This document shows positions 51,870 through 61,262 of a DNA stretch of 64,000 bases, piece by piece. The DNA comes from Ruegeria sp. YS9 (lineage in GTDB: Bacteria > Pseudomonadota > Alphaproteobacteria > Rhodobacterales > Rhodobacteraceae), in contig NZ_CP102409.1 of NCBI RefSeq assembly GCF_024628725.1, positions 3,180,636 through 3,244,635 of the forward strand, given 5' to 3'. The notes beneath the pieces were generated by a model. The model worked only from the letters and a program-made list of their open reading frames with translations. It had not been told where the DNA came from and searched no databases. How positions within the stretch are numbered: the stretch's first letter is position 1; every line of letters begins with the position of its first letter. Position numbers and translations under genes: made by a program.

Positions 51870-52694
51870 TTACGTGTCGGACAGGAATGTCCCGGAATGC
51901 AGGATGATGTCGAAATGGTGCATTCCGTGTTTCAAGGCAAAGCTGACCGAGTGCCCGGCCTTGCGCAGCCGTTCCGCATAGTCGCGGCTTTGACGAATGA
52001 ATTCGCCGGTGTCCCGTTCCCCCACTGAAACATGATAGCGGGGCCCCGGTGGGGGCAGGTTGCGGATCGGGGACAGATCGTTCACTTCGACCGGCGTCAG
52101 GTGCAGCGGATCATTCACGGACGTCAAACTGACGGGTTCCAGATCATAAACACCGCTGATCAGAAGCACATCACGCACGCGCAGCCCGGCGCGGGCCAAT
52201 GCGCCGGCCGAGCTTGCCATGACCATGCTTGCCAGATGGGCGCCGGCACTGTGCCCTGACAAGGTGATCCGTGTCGGGTCGAATCCCAGTGCCCCGGCCT
52301 GGGACGCAAGCCACAGAAGGGCGTCGCGGCATTCGTCGACCATTTGATCCAGCCGCGCATCCGGGGCGAGCGTGTAGTTCAAGGTGGCAAAGGATTGCTC
52401 GGCCTGGATCAGCGCCGGGGCCATCATGGCCGATTCGCGCTGGCTGAGATCCTGCCAATACCCACCGTGAATAAAGACATGCAACGGGGCTCCGGCCCCC
52501 TTCGCGGGAAAGAAATCCAGCACCTGGGCCGGGGTGTCGCCATAGGCCAGGTTGGCCTGAACGGGCAGCTCGGCGCGGGCCTGCGCACTGAGCGCTTGAT
52601 AACTGGCAAGATAGGGGGCTAGGTCACCACCGATCATCGAACTGGGAGAGTACTCCCGCTCCAGTTCGGCTTGTGAAAATCCGCGATACAGCAT
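51870..52694 (-). CDS. kynB: Alpha/beta hydrolase, probable kynurenine formamidase (AFMID type)
   Basis: 274 residues. HGGYWQDLSQRES is the oxyanion motif typical of the eukaryote-like arylformamidases, the nucleophile is in LSGHSAGAHLASMV, and the catalytic His is in HGMHHFDIIL near the C-terminus. It follows tryptophan 2,3-dioxygenase by three bases, so it should hydrolyse N-formylkynurenine. It belongs to the alpha/beta hydrolase formamidases, not to the metal-dependent bacterial KynB fold; the symbol reflects function, not homology. Confidence 0.86.
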   Translation of the reverse strand: MLYRGFSQAELEREYSPSSMIGGDLAPYLASYQALSAQARAELPVQANLAYGDTPAQVLDFFPAKGAGAPLHVFIHGGYWQDLSQRESAMMAPALIQAEQSFATLNYTLAPDARLDQMVDECRDALLWLASQAGALGFDPTRITLSGHSAGAHLASMVMASSAGALARAGLRVRDVLLISGVYDLEPVSLTSVNDPLHLTPVEVNDLSPIRNLPPPGPRYHVSVGERDTGEFIRQSRDYAERLRKAGHSVSFALKHGMHHFDIILHSGTFLSDT

Positions 52695-52697
52695 GGC

Positions 52698-53582
52698 TTA
52701 GCCTTGCCCGCTGTACATCAGTTCCGTCCGCACATCGTAGAGGTCATGGAAGAACCGCAACTCAAGTGCTTTTCGCAGGAAAGCCACGCCGCTGGAACCT
52801 CCGGTGCCGGGTTGCATTCCGATCACACGTTCAACCGCGGTGGCGTGGTCAAAGCGCCAGCGTTGAAACAGGCTTTCCACATCCATGAGTTTTTCGGCCA
52901 GCGCGTACAGATCCCAGTACTTGTCCGTGTTGCGGAACACGTCGACCCAGATCTGAACCACGCGCGGATCACCGGAATACGGCTCGGAGTAGTCCCGCTC
53001 GATCAAGTCCCGTGGAACGTCGAACCCCTGTCGGGCCAGCATGTGCAACACTTCGTCATACAGGGACGGTTTGGTCAGGGCGGCGGTCAGCATCTCCATC
53101 ACCTCAGGGTCATGCTCGTGCACTTTCAGGGTCGAGGCATCCTTGTTGCCAAGAATGAACTCGATCTGCCTGTACCCATAGCTTTGAAACCCGGAAGAGT
53201 TGCCCAGGGCCTGCCGAAACGTCATATAGTCGGCCGGCGTCATGGTCAGCAGGGTTTCCCAGGCCGCAATCAATTGCCGTTGAATGGCCTTGATGCGGTC
53301 GAGGTTCTTCATGGCGGGTCCGAATTCATCTTGTTGCAGGAACCGGCGGACCTCGACCAGTTGGTGATGCATCAGTTTCAGCCACAGTTCACTGACCTGA
53401 TGAATGATGATGAACAGCATTTCGTCAGGTTGTGCGGGGTCCTGAAACGTCTTTTGCAGGTTCAGCAGCGTCTTCAGTTGCAGGAAGTCGCCATAGCTTT
53501 TGCGGTGCGTTTCGGCGAAATCAGTGACCAGGGTGTCTTCGACCCCCCGCTGCAACAGACGATCGTCTTTGTCCTCGCCCAT
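52698..53582 (-). CDS. kynA: Tryptophan 2,3-dioxygenase
   Basis: Haem enzyme that opens the indole ring of tryptophan, first step of the kynurenine pathway. 294 residues, with family segments DEMLFIIIHQVSELWLKLMHHQLVEVRRFL, SGFQSYGYRQIEFILGNK, WRFDHATAVERVIGMQPGTGGSSGVAFLRKAL. The haem-binding His is in WRFDHATAVE and the substrate Arg in YRQIEF. Translationally coupled to the formamidase gene. Kynureninase is not in the window. Confidence 0.96.
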   Translation of the reverse strand: MGEDKDDRLLQRGVEDTLVTDFAETHRKSYGDFLQLKTLLNLQKTFQDPAQPDEMLFIIIHQVSELWLKLMHHQLVEVRRFLQQDEFGPAMKNLDRIKAIQRQLIAAWETLLTMTPADYMTFRQALGNSSGFQSYGYRQIEFILGNKDASTLKVHEHDPEVMEMLTAALTKPSLYDEVLHMLARQGFDVPRDLIERDYSEPYSGDPRVVQIWVDVFRNTDKYWDLYALAEKLMDVESLFQRWRFDHATAVERVIGMQPGTGGSSGVAFLRKALELRFFHDLYDVRTELMYSGQG

Positions 53583-53646
53583 CTCATGCCTCCCTTGTGC
53601 AAGTTCTGCACCTGTCTAGGGGCTGAGGTTGCAACTTTCCAGCGCG

Positions 53647-54690
53647 TTAGGTCCAGTCCAGAACAACCTTGCCGGACAGGCCTGATTTCATCGCGGAAAA
53701 CCCTTGGGCGAAATCATCAACCGCAAAGCGGTGCGTGATCACGCGGGACACATCCAGACCGTTTTGCAGCATGGCGATCATCTTGTACCACGTCTCGAAC
53801 ATCTCACGCCCATAGACCCCCTTGATCGTGATCGCCTTGAACACGATGCGCGACCAGTCAACCGGAGACTTGCCCGGTGGAATCCCCAGCAACGCGATCT
53901 TTCCACCCATCACCAACGCTTCGACCATCTGGTCCAGGGCGGCCTGCGAGCCGGACATCTCAAGCCCGACATCGAACCCTTCTTTCATCCCAAGCTCGGC
54001 TATGACGTCCTGCAAATCCTCGGTGGATACATCGACGGTCCGCACCGAAGGAACCACATGTTCCGCCAGTTTCAATCGGTCTGCATTGATGTCGGTGATG
54101 ACTACGTTGCGCGCACCCGCGTGACGAGCGACGGCAGCGGCCATGATGCCGATGGGGCCTGCACCCGTGATCAGAACATCCTCGCCCAGCAAATCAAAGC
54201 TGAGGGCAGTATGCACTGCGTTGCCCAGCGGATCGAGGATGGCTCCGATCTCATCCGGTATGTCGTCGGGCAAGGGAACCACGTTGAAAGCAGGCAGTTT
54301 CAGATACTCGGCAAATGCGCCCTGTTCGTTTACTCCTATGCCCCGAGTACCCGGATCCAGGTGGAACTTTCCGGCGCGGCTCTGGCGGCTGTCGGTGGTG
54401 ATCAGATGACCTTCGCCCGAGCACCGCTGGCCGATTTCAAGCCCTGTCACGTTGCGTCCGATCTCGACGATCTCTCCGGCAAACTCATGGCCGGTGATCA
54501 TCGGAACCGGCACGGTATGAGAGGCCCATTCATCCCAGTTCCAGATATGGATGTCGGTGCCGCAGATGCCCGTCTTGTGGATGCGGATCAGCACGTCATC
54601 CGGGCCGATTTCGGGGATCGGGGCCTGCACCATCCACAGCCCCTCTTCGTGTTTGGATTTTTCCAGTGCTTTCATCGTGTTGGGTCGCAT
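53647..54690 (-). CDS. tdh: L-threonine 3-dehydrogenase lacking structural-zinc cysteines
   Basis: Oxidises threonine to 2-amino-3-oxobutyrate using NAD. 347 residues, strongly similar to Escherichia coli Tdh throughout ([80 protein letters not shown]). Catalytic-zinc residues Cys43, His68, Glu69 are kept. The four structural-zinc cysteines of the lobe loop are all replaced (Thr98, Ser101, Ser104, Asp112). ATG 54690 has GGGAG correctly spaced. Last gene of kbl-PLP enzyme-tdh. Confidence 0.94.
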   Translation of the reverse strand: MRPNTMKALEKSKHEEGLWMVQAPIPEIGPDDVLIRIHKTGICGTDIHIWNWDEWASHTVPVPMITGHEFAGEIVEIGRNVTGLEIGQRCSGEGHLITTDSRQSRAGKFHLDPGTRGIGVNEQGAFAEYLKLPAFNVVPLPDDIPDEIGAILDPLGNAVHTALSFDLLGEDVLITGAGPIGIMAAAVARHAGARNVVITDINADRLKLAEHVVPSVRTVDVSTEDLQDVIAELGMKEGFDVGLEMSGSQAALDQMVEALVMGGKIALLGIPPGKSPVDWSRIVFKAITIKGVYGREMFETWYKMIAMLQNGLDVSRVITHRFAVDDFAQGFSAMKSGLSGKVVLDWT

Positions 54691-54694
54691 GGAC

Positions 54695-55645
54695 TTACTC
54701 CCACAAATCGGTCGACAGGTATTTCAGGCCGCTGTCACACATGATGATTGCGACGCATCCGCCTTCCTCGGGACCGCGAAGCAGTTCAATTGCCGCGGCA
54801 AGGTTCGCGCCTGCCGAATAACCGGCGAATATCCCCTCGGTGCGGGCCAGAAGCCGGGCACAATCCCGCGCGGCCTTTCCCGAAACAGAAAGGTGTCCAG
54901 CCAATTGGGTGCCCTTCAGATGCACCAGATCACCCATGGCGTAACCACCGCCCTGAATGGGGTGATCCGGGATCGAAACCGGTTCACCGGCCAATGCGCG
55001 TGCGCCTTCGGGTTCTATGGCATAACACCGTACGCCGTGTCGGTTCAGATACTCTGCCGCGCCAGCCAGTGTTCCACCGGATCCTGCAAAATCGCAGAAT
55101 GCCGTAACGGTGCCTTCGGATTGCGCCCAGATCTCGGGCCCGGTCCCGGTTTCGTGGGCCTTGGGATTTCCCGAATGACCAAATTGATCGGCACGATATG
55201 CGTTACGTTCGGCTGTGATGCGTTTCGCCTCGACATCGACCAGTTCAAGATCGGCGCCCGAGACTTCGCCGGGTTTGCTGCCCGGGGCCTGGGGCACGAT
55301 GACAACTTCGGCCCCCAGGGCCCGCATCATACGTGCACGTTCGACCGAGTTCCCGGCGCTCATGACTGCCACGAAAGGATGGCCCAGAATACCGCAAACG
55401 ATAGCCAGCCCGGTTCCCATATTGCCCGAGGTCAGCTCGACCACCGTTTGCCCAGGTGACAGAGAACCGTCTGCGCGCGCCGTTTCGATGATGGACTTTG
55501 CCGCGCGGTCCTTTTTCGAAAACCCCGGCAGCAAGTAGTCGAGCTTGGCGATGATACGCCCGTTCAGCTTCTGCTGGGCACACACGCGCGACAGTTCAAC
55601 CATGGGGGTGTCGCCGATCAAATCAATGACCGATGGAAGGATCAT
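54695..55645 (-). CDS. PLP-dependent cysteine synthase/CBS-like enzyme in threonine operon
   Basis: 316 residues, fold-type II PLP protein. Schiff-base Lys in [11 protein letters not shown] (usually SxKDR), the substrate loop [10 protein letters not shown] (usually TSGNTG), and the phosphate loop [11 protein letters not shown]. The N-terminus [14 protein letters not shown] and late [13 protein letters not shown] are typical of cysteine synthase relatives. It sits between kbl and tdh, overlapping the kbl stop, so it may act on a threonine-, serine- or glycine-derived compound. A role in cysteine synthesis is less likely from context. Confidence 0.85.
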   Translation of the reverse strand: MILPSVIDLIGDTPMVELSRVCAQQKLNGRIIAKLDYLLPGFSKKDRAAKSIIETARADGSLSPGQTVVELTSGNMGTGLAIVCGILGHPFVAVMSAGNSVERARMMRALGAEVVIVPQAPGSKPGEVSGADLELVDVEAKRITAERNAYRADQFGHSGNPKAHETGTGPEIWAQSEGTVTAFCDFAGSGGTLAGAAEYLNRHGVRCYAIEPEGARALAGEPVSIPDHPIQGGGYAMGDLVHLKGTQLAGHLSVSGKAARDCARLLARTEGIFAGYSAGANLAAAIELLRGPEEGGCVAIIMCDSGLKYLSTDLWE

Positions 55646-56829
55646 TAGATGACCCCCAGTTCTTTGCCGACCTTGCCAAATGCGGACAGGGCGCGGTCCA
55701 GTTCATCCCTGGTCAGCGCCGCGTTCATCTGCGTTCTGATCCGCGCTTGCCCGCGTGGGACGACCGGGAAGAAGAAACCGGAAACATATACGCCTTCGTC
55801 GAACAGTCGTGAGGCCATGTCTTGTGCCAGTGTCGCCTCACCCAGCATTACCGGGACGATCGGGTGTTCCCCGGGCAGCAGGTCAAAACCAAGCTTTTCC
55901 AAGCCAGCGCGCCAGTACTTGGCGTTGCCGAACAGTTGCGCGCGCAGCATGTCGCCTTCTTCGACCAGACGGATCGCTTCCAATCCGGCAGCGACGATGG
56001 AGGGCGGCAGCGAGTTTGAGAACAGATAGGGCCGCGCCCGCTGCCGCAGCAGGTCGATCACTGGCTGCGGCCCGGCGATATAGCCGCCGATTGCCCCCCC
56101 AAGTGCCTTGCCCAAGGTTCCCGTCAGAATATCCACATCGACGCCGAAATGATCCGGTGTGCCGGCCCCGTTCGGCCCCATGAAGCCGGTCGCGTGGCAA
56201 TCGTCCACCATGACAATCGCATCGTATCTATCGGCCAGTTCCCGGATTTTCGGCAGGTTGGCCAAATAGCCGTCCATCGAGAACACGCCATCGGTGGCGA
56301 TCATGATGTGCCGCGCCCCGTCCTCGCGCGCCTGTTTCAGCCAGGCTTCGAGGTCATTCATGTCGTTGTTCAGATAGCGATAGCGTTTGGCCTTGCACAG
56401 CCGCACGCCGTCGATGATCGAGGCGTGGTTCAGGCTGTCCGAAATGATCGCGTCTTCCGGTCCCAGCAGAGGTTCAAACAGCCCGCCATTGGCGTCGAAA
56501 CAGGCGGCAAAAAGGATGGAGTCGTCCTTGTTCAGGAAACTGGCAAGACGTTGTTCCAGTTCGCGGTGAATGTCTTGCGTGCCACAGATGAACCGAACCG
56601 ACGCCATGCCGAAACCCTTGGGGCCCATGGCTTGTGTTGCAGCCTCGATCAGCGCGGGATGATCCGCCAGACCCAGATAGTTGTTGGCACAGAGGTTGAT
56701 CACCTGCTTGCCGCCGACAGTAATCTCACCGCCCTGAGGCGAGGTGATCATTCGTTCGCGTTTGTAAAGACCCTCAGATTCGATCTGCGCAAGTGTGTCC
56801 GTGATATGGGACAGGAATGCATCTGCCAT
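55645..56829 (-). CDS. kbl: 2-amino-3-ketobutyrate coenzyme A ligase
   Basis: Cleaves the Tdh product with CoA into glycine and acetyl-CoA. 394-residue fold-type I PLP enzyme (alpha-oxoamine synthase): N-terminal [54 protein letters not shown] with the PLP Asp/His, and the Schiff-base Lys in [16 protein letters not shown]. First gene of the operon, 110 bases after the XRE-cupin regulator. Confidence 0.97.
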   Translation of the reverse strand: MADAFLSHITDTLAQIESEGLYKRERMITSPQGGEITVGGKQVINLCANNYLGLADHPALIEAATQAMGPKGFGMASVRFICGTQDIHRELEQRLASFLNKDDSILFAACFDANGGLFEPLLGPEDAIISDSLNHASIIDGVRLCKAKRYRYLNNDMNDLEAWLKQAREDGARHIMIATDGVFSMDGYLANLPKIRELADRYDAIVMVDDCHATGFMGPNGAGTPDHFGVDVDILTGTLGKALGGAIGGYIAGPQPVIDLLRQRARPYLFSNSLPPSIVAAGLEAIRLVEEGDMLRAQLFGNAKYWRAGLEKLGFDLLPGEHPIVPVMLGEATLAQDMASRLFDEGVYVSGFFFPVVPRGQARIRTQMNAALTRDELDRALSAFGKVGKELGVI

Positions 56830-56872
56830 GGCGACCTCCGTTCAACTGAGTCGCACATCTAACATAGCGGAT

Positions 56873-56932
56873 GAAATTCCCAAATAGGGGAAATTCAATA
56901 TGAAGGAAAAAAATCCGTGAAGGTGGAATTTC
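56873..56932. promoter_or_regulatory. Repeated GAAATTC elements upstream of kbl
   Basis: GAAATTCCC and GGGAAATTC form an imperfect inverted repeat (eight of nine pairs) around AAATAG at 56873-56896. A third related unit GGAATTTC lies at 56925-56932. These are candidate binding sites for the XRE-cupin regulator encoded next door; the A/T-rich tract between them may hold the promoter. Confidence 0.42.
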
Positions 56933-56939
56933 GCGGGTG

Positions 56940-57503
56940 TCAGGCGTTTTTTACGATCAGGAATACCCGGGCCGGTCCTTTGGCACAGATGGAATGCGCA
57001 ATGTCGGCGGCATATCGGGCCGTGTCCCCCTGGTTCAACTCGGTCACCGCATTGCCTGAAGTGACCTTGACCGCGCCTTCCAGCACGGTGAGCTGCTCAC
57101 GGGCACCGCGGGCATGGGGTTGGCTGTTCAGGGCCCCGTCCTCGTCGAATTCGATATCATAGACTTCATGACCCCCGGCCTCTTCAGGCGGTGACAGGAT
57201 GCGAATTCGGCAGTTCTGCCCCATATTGTCGATGCTGGGGACCTCGGAGCTTCGCAGAACCTCGATCTGGTCCGTGGCCTTTGCGCCCTCCAAGAGACCG
57301 GCGAAATCCACCTGCAACGCGCGTGTCAGGTTCCACAGAGTCGAGATCGTCGGGCTGCTTTCTCCGCGTTCGATCTGACTGACCATGGACCGGGACACGC
57401 CGCTGAGATTGGCGACCGCTTCCAGGGACAGGCCCTTGGCCCGTCGCGCCTCTTTCAAGCGGGCGGGCAGGAGGTTCAGGATATCGTCTGTGTCTTCCGT
57501 CAT
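56940..57503 (-). CDS. XRE-family regulator with cupin domain
   Basis: 187 residues: helix-turn-helix (LPARLKEARRAKGLSLEAVANLSGVSRSMVSQIERGESSPTISTLWNLTRAL) and a C-terminal cupin (REQLTVLEGAVKVTSGNAVTELNQGDTARYAADIAHSI). Similar regulators (PuuR type) sense amino-acid-derived compounds. Upstream of kbl on the same strand and divergent from the thiolase gene, so either could be its target. ATG 57503 is the most likely start; 57515 and 57590 are possible. Confidence 0.85.
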   Translation of the reverse strand: MTEDTDDILNLLPARLKEARRAKGLSLEAVANLSGVSRSMVSQIERGESSPTISTLWNLTRALQVDFAGLLEGAKATDQIEVLRSSEVPSIDNMGQNCRIRILSPPEEAGGHEVYDIEFDEDGALNSQPHARGAREQLTVLEGAVKVTSGNAVTELNQGDTARYAADIAHSICAKGPARVFLIVKNA

Positions 57504-57619
57504 GACGGAATCCATGGGGGCTGCGCAACGCAATGTCAATTCCCGCCGTGACGGGACGTCTGGGGCGACAGTGCCATTCTGCGCATGCATAATGCAGCGA
57601 AATTCAGGAGGAGTAGCTC

Positions 57620-58795
57620 ATGAGCGATATCGTTATTCTCGACGGTGCCCGCACCGCAATTGGCACCTTTGGTGGTGCGCTGGCTTCAACCGCGCCGATT
57701 GATCTGGCCACTGTCGCGACGGAAGCGGCGCTTGAGCGCTCGGGGGTTGAGGGGGCGCAGATCGGGCATGTGGTGTTCGGTCATGTGATCAACACTGAAC
57801 CGCGTGACATGTATCTGTCGCGTGTTGCCGCGATGCAGGCGGGCATTCCCAACGGCACACCGGCCATGAATGTGAACCGTCTGTGCGGATCCGGCGCGCA
57901 GGCGATCGTGTCAGCCGTGCAGTCCCTGATGCTGGGCGATGCTGACTTTGCCGTTGCGGGCGGAGCAGAGAGCATGTCACGAAGCCCCTACATCGTTCCG
58001 CAGGCGCGCTGGGGCGCGAAGATGGGCGACGTCACCTCTCTGGACATGATGCTGGGTGCGTTGAACTGCCCGTTCGGCACAGGACATATGGGGGTGACGG
58101 CCGAAAACGTGGCGGATGAGCATCAGATCAGCCGTGAACAGATGGATGCGTTCGCTTTGGACAGCCAGACACGTGCGGCAGCGGCGATCGAGGCCGGGTA
58201 CTTCGACAGCCAGATCACTCCGGTACAGGTCAAGGTCAAGCGGGACATGGTCGATTTCAAAGTCGACGAGCATCCAAAGGCGACGACCGCCGAAGCGTTG
58301 GCCGGTCTGCGCCCGGTGTTCAAAAAGGACGGGCGAGTGACGGCCGGCAATGCCTCGGGCATCAATGACGGGGCGGCGGTGATGGTGTTGGCGACAGCGG
58401 ATGCGGCCGAAAAGGCTGGGTTGAAACCGAAGGCGCGTGTCATTGGGTATGCGCATGCAGGCGTGCGGCCGGAAGTTATGGGCATTGGCCCTGTTCCGGC
58501 AGTGCAAAACCTGTTGAAGAAGACGGGCTTGTCAGCAGAAGATTTCGACGTGATCGAAAGCAATGAAGCCTTCGCCGCGCAGGCTCTGGCCGTGAATCAG
58601 GAGCTTGGATTGGACGCAAGCAAGGTGAACCCCAACGGCGGTGCGATTGCGTTGGGGCATCCGGTGGGGGCCACGGGTGCGATCATCACGCTGAAAGCGC
58701 TGTACGAGCTGGAACGCACCGGAGGGTCCAAAGGGCTGATCACCATGTGCATCGGGGGCGGTCAGGGGATTGCCATCGCCATCGAACGGCTCTGA
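57620..58795 (+). CDS. Acetyl-CoA C-acetyltransferase (thiolase)
   Basis: 391 residues. Nucleophilic Cys in NRLCGSGAQA, the HGH-type motif NEAFAAQAL with Glu, His in ALGHPVGATGA, and the second Cys in CIGGGQGIAI. These are the features of biosynthetic/degradative thiolase II (PhaA/AtoB/BktB-like). GGAGGAG precedes ATG. Acetoacetyl-CoA or 3-ketoacyl-CoA substrate cannot be decided. A GC-rich repeat element follows the gene. Confidence 0.94.
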   Translation: MSDIVILDGARTAIGTFGGALASTAPIDLATVATEAALERSGVEGAQIGHVVFGHVINTEPRDMYLSRVAAMQAGIPNGTPAMNVNRLCGSGAQAIVSAVQSLMLGDADFAVAGGAESMSRSPYIVPQARWGAKMGDVTSLDMMLGALNCPFGTGHMGVTAENVADEHQISREQMDAFALDSQTRAAAAIEAGYFDSQITPVQVKVKRDMVDFKVDEHPKATTAEALAGLRPVFKKDGRVTAGNASGINDGAAVMVLATADAAEKAGLKPKARVIGYAHAGVRPEVMGIGPVPAVQNLLKKTGLSAEDFDVIESNEAFAAQALAVNQELGLDASKVNPNGGAIALGHPVGATGAIITLKALYELERTGGSKGLITMCIGGGQGIAIAIERL

Positions 58796-58809
58796 TCCGC
58801 AAGTGGTGC

Positions 58810-58880
58810 GGGGGGCTGTCTGCCCCCCATCGCGCAAGGCGCGATTCCCCCCGAGGATATTTTTGGCCAGATGAAGCAGG
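58810..58880 (+). repeat. Intergenic repeat copy B (two stems + ATTTTTGG...GATGAAGCA)
   Basis: GGGGGGC-TGTCT-GCCCCCC (58810-58828), then ATCGCGC-AAG-GCGCGAT (58829-58845), then CCCCCCGAGGATATTTTTGGCCAGATGAAGCAGG. The last part matches the element at 8258-8296. It follows the thiolase stop by 14 bases and is probably its terminator. Confidence 0.6.
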
Positions 58881-58890
58881 TAGGTTGGTT

Positions 58891-60420
58891 TTAGTTGAGC
58901 GCGCTGATCAGCAAGACCAGCGCTGCACCTGCTGCGGCTCCGAACGTGGCAGGCAGAACAATGGACCACAGGGTGGACGTCTGCGGTTCGTCTTTCTGGG
59001 TTTGCGCGATCAGTGCGTTTTCGACGAGGGCCGGCAGACGCGGGCCGAAGCGGGCCAGAACCATCGCGGTTTTTCCCAAATCCCGCAGGGCCGCCCGGGG
59101 GCCGATGGATTGTTTGATGTAGTCTTCGACCACGGGGCGGGCGACCTCCCAGATGTTCATATGTGGGTCGAGTGAGCGCGCGACGCCTTCGACGACAACC
59201 ATGGTGCGTTGCAGCAGGATCAACTCGGTTCGTGTTTCCATCCCGAACCGTTCGGTCACTTCGAACAGATAGCTCAGCAACCGCCCCATGGAAATATGCG
59301 TGGCATCCATGCCGAAGATCGGCTCGCCCACGGCCCGCAGAGCGCGGGCGAACTCGTCCACGTCCTGGTTGGCGGGAACATAGCCGGCTTCGAAATGCAC
59401 CTCGGCCACGCGTTTGTAGTCGCGGCGGATGAAGCCGAACAGGATTTCGGCATAGACCCGGCGTGTGTATTCATCGATATGCCCCATGATGCCGTAATCA
59501 TAGGCTATGATGTCTCCGTTCGCGGCGACCTTCAGGTTGCCCTGGTGCATGTCGGCGTGGAAAAAGCCGTCGCGCAGGGCATGGAGAAGGAACAGGCGCA
59601 GGACACGTTCGGCCAGATCATTGCGGTTGTGACCTGCGGCATCCAGAGCATCATTGTCACCCAGTGCGATCCCGTCCGCCCAACTGAGCGTCATGACGCG
59701 GCGCGCGGACAGTGACCATACAACGGGGGGCAGCCAGAAGCCGGCGTCGTCCTTGGTGTTGGCGGCATATTCTGAGGCCGCCGCGCTTTCCAGACGCAGA
59801 TCCAGTTCGCCGCGTACGACACCGTCAAAATGCTCGATCACTTCCATCGGGCGCAGACGGCGCGCGCCAGGCGCGCAGAGTTGTACCATGCGGGCGGCGA
59901 AATAGAACGCATCGACATCTTTGCGGAACGCGCGTTCGATCCCCGGGCGCAGGACTTTGACCGCGACATCCTCACCCGTGCTGGTCAACTTGGCCTTGTG
60001 AACCTGCGCAATAGATGCAGCGGCAATCGGCTCGCTGAATTCGCTGAACATGTCCGAGATCGGCTGACCCAGTTCTTTCTCGACTTCGGCCATCGCGTCG
60101 GCTTTGGAGAAAGGCGGTAGCTTGTCTTGCAGAACGCGCAGTTGCTCGGCCAGTTCATTTCCAACGACGTCCGGGCGGGTCGAAAGCACTTGACCGAATT
60201 TTATATAGGCGGGGCCAAGCGCCGTCAGGGCGCGCGTGGCGGGTGGCATCCCGGGGTCGCCCTTGTAGCCAAGCCATTGAAAGGGTTTGCCCAATGCGTG
60301 GGCCAGGATGCGAACGGCGCGCGGGGCTTCGAACGCATCCAGTACCACGTTCATTGCGCCGGTGCGCTCGAGCGTGGCGCCTGTGCGGATCAGGCGGATG
60401 ATGTTATGGGGACCACGCAT
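58891..60420 (-). CDS. ubiB: Ubiquinone biosynthesis kinase-like protein UbiB
   Basis: Atypical kinase/ATPase (ABC1/ADCK family) needed for ubiquinone synthesis. 509 residues: KxGQ motif in AYIKFGQVLSTRPD, the Ala-rich loop in PIAAASIAQVHKA replacing the glycine-rich loop, VKVLRPGIERAF, and the HADMHQGNLKV-IAYDYG catalytic segment. The C-terminus has one membrane anchor (LWSIVLPATFGAAAGAALVLLIS). Three bases after ubiE. Confidence 0.96.
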   Translation of the reverse strand: MRGPHNIIRLIRTGATLERTGAMNVVLDAFEAPRAVRILAHALGKPFQWLGYKGDPGMPPATRALTALGPAYIKFGQVLSTRPDVVGNELAEQLRVLQDKLPPFSKADAMAEVEKELGQPISDMFSEFSEPIAAASIAQVHKAKLTSTGEDVAVKVLRPGIERAFRKDVDAFYFAARMVQLCAPGARRLRPMEVIEHFDGVVRGELDLRLESAAASEYAANTKDDAGFWLPPVVWSLSARRVMTLSWADGIALGDNDALDAAGHNRNDLAERVLRLFLLHALRDGFFHADMHQGNLKVAANGDIIAYDYGIMGHIDEYTRRVYAEILFGFIRRDYKRVAEVHFEAGYVPANQDVDEFARALRAVGEPIFGMDATHISMGRLLSYLFEVTERFGMETRTELILLQRTMVVVEGVARSLDPHMNIWEVARPVVEDYIKQSIGPRAALRDLGKTAMVLARFGPRLPALVENALIAQTQKDEPQTSTLWSIVLPATFGAAAGAALVLLISALN

Positions 60421-60423
60421 GTG

Positions 60424-61176
60424 TCAGATCTTCCAGCCGGAATGCAGCGCGGCGATACCCATGCTCAGGTTCCGGTATTTGGCGTTTTCGAAACCTGCGG
60501 TGCGAACCATGTTCAGGAACGTTTCCTGATCGGGGAATTTTCGGATCGATTCGACCAGGTATTGATAGCTGTCATAGTCATTGGCGATCAGTTTCCCCAT
60601 GCGCGGGATGACGTTGAAACTGTAGAGGTCATAGAGTTTCTGAAGCCCGTCATTGGGCAGTTGGCTGAATTCCAGAACCATCAGGCGGCCGCCGGGTTTC
60701 AGCACACGGTAAGCCTCGTTCAAAGCTTCTTGCGGGCGGGTGACGTTCCGAATGCCGAACGAGATCGTATAGACATCGAATGTATTGTCTTCGAAAGGCA
60801 GGGCCATGGCATCGCCCACGACCCAGTTCAGGCTGTCCGACATCTGATCTGCTTCGGCGCGTTGCCGCCCTTCGATCAGCATCGGCTCGGTCAGGTCCAG
60901 CACCGTGGCGTGGCCGTGGCCCGCGCGCTTGAGGAACCTGAACGAGATGTCGCCCGTTCCGCCGGCCACGTCCAGCAGCCGCTGGCCGGGGCGCGGCGCC
61001 AGCCAGTCCATCATCGCGTCCTTCCAGACCCGGTGGATGCCCATCGACATGACATCGTTCATCACGTCATATTTCGAGGCAACCGAGTTGAATACGCCCT
61101 GCACACGCCCGGCCTTTTCGGCCTCGGGGACGGTTTCGAAACCGAAATGAGTGGTCTTGTCGCTGTTGTCGGACAT
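60424..61176 (-). CDS. ubiE: Ubiquinone/menaquinone C-methyltransferase UbiE
   Basis: C-methylates the quinone ring. 250 residues: signature [29 protein letters not shown], motif [61 protein letters not shown]. Divergent from mutM with an 86-base gap; coupled to ubiB. Confidence 0.97.
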   Translation of the reverse strand: MSDNSDKTTHFGFETVPEAEKAGRVQGVFNSVASKYDVMNDVMSMGIHRVWKDAMMDWLAPRPGQRLLDVAGGTGDISFRFLKRAGHGHATVLDLTEPMLIEGRQRAEADQMSDSLNWVVGDAMALPFEDNTFDVYTISFGIRNVTRPQEALNEAYRVLKPGGRLMVLEFSQLPNDGLQKLYDLYSFNVIPRMGKLIANDYDSYQYLVESIRKFPDQETFLNMVRTAGFENAKYRNLSMGIAALHSGWKI

Positions 61177-61262
61177 TTGCCTTGCCGTTTGTCGAATTTC
61201 GCCTCTGTTATAGGGCCAAGAGAGGCGGGCACAATGCGGCCCTTTGAATTAGGAGCCCTGTA

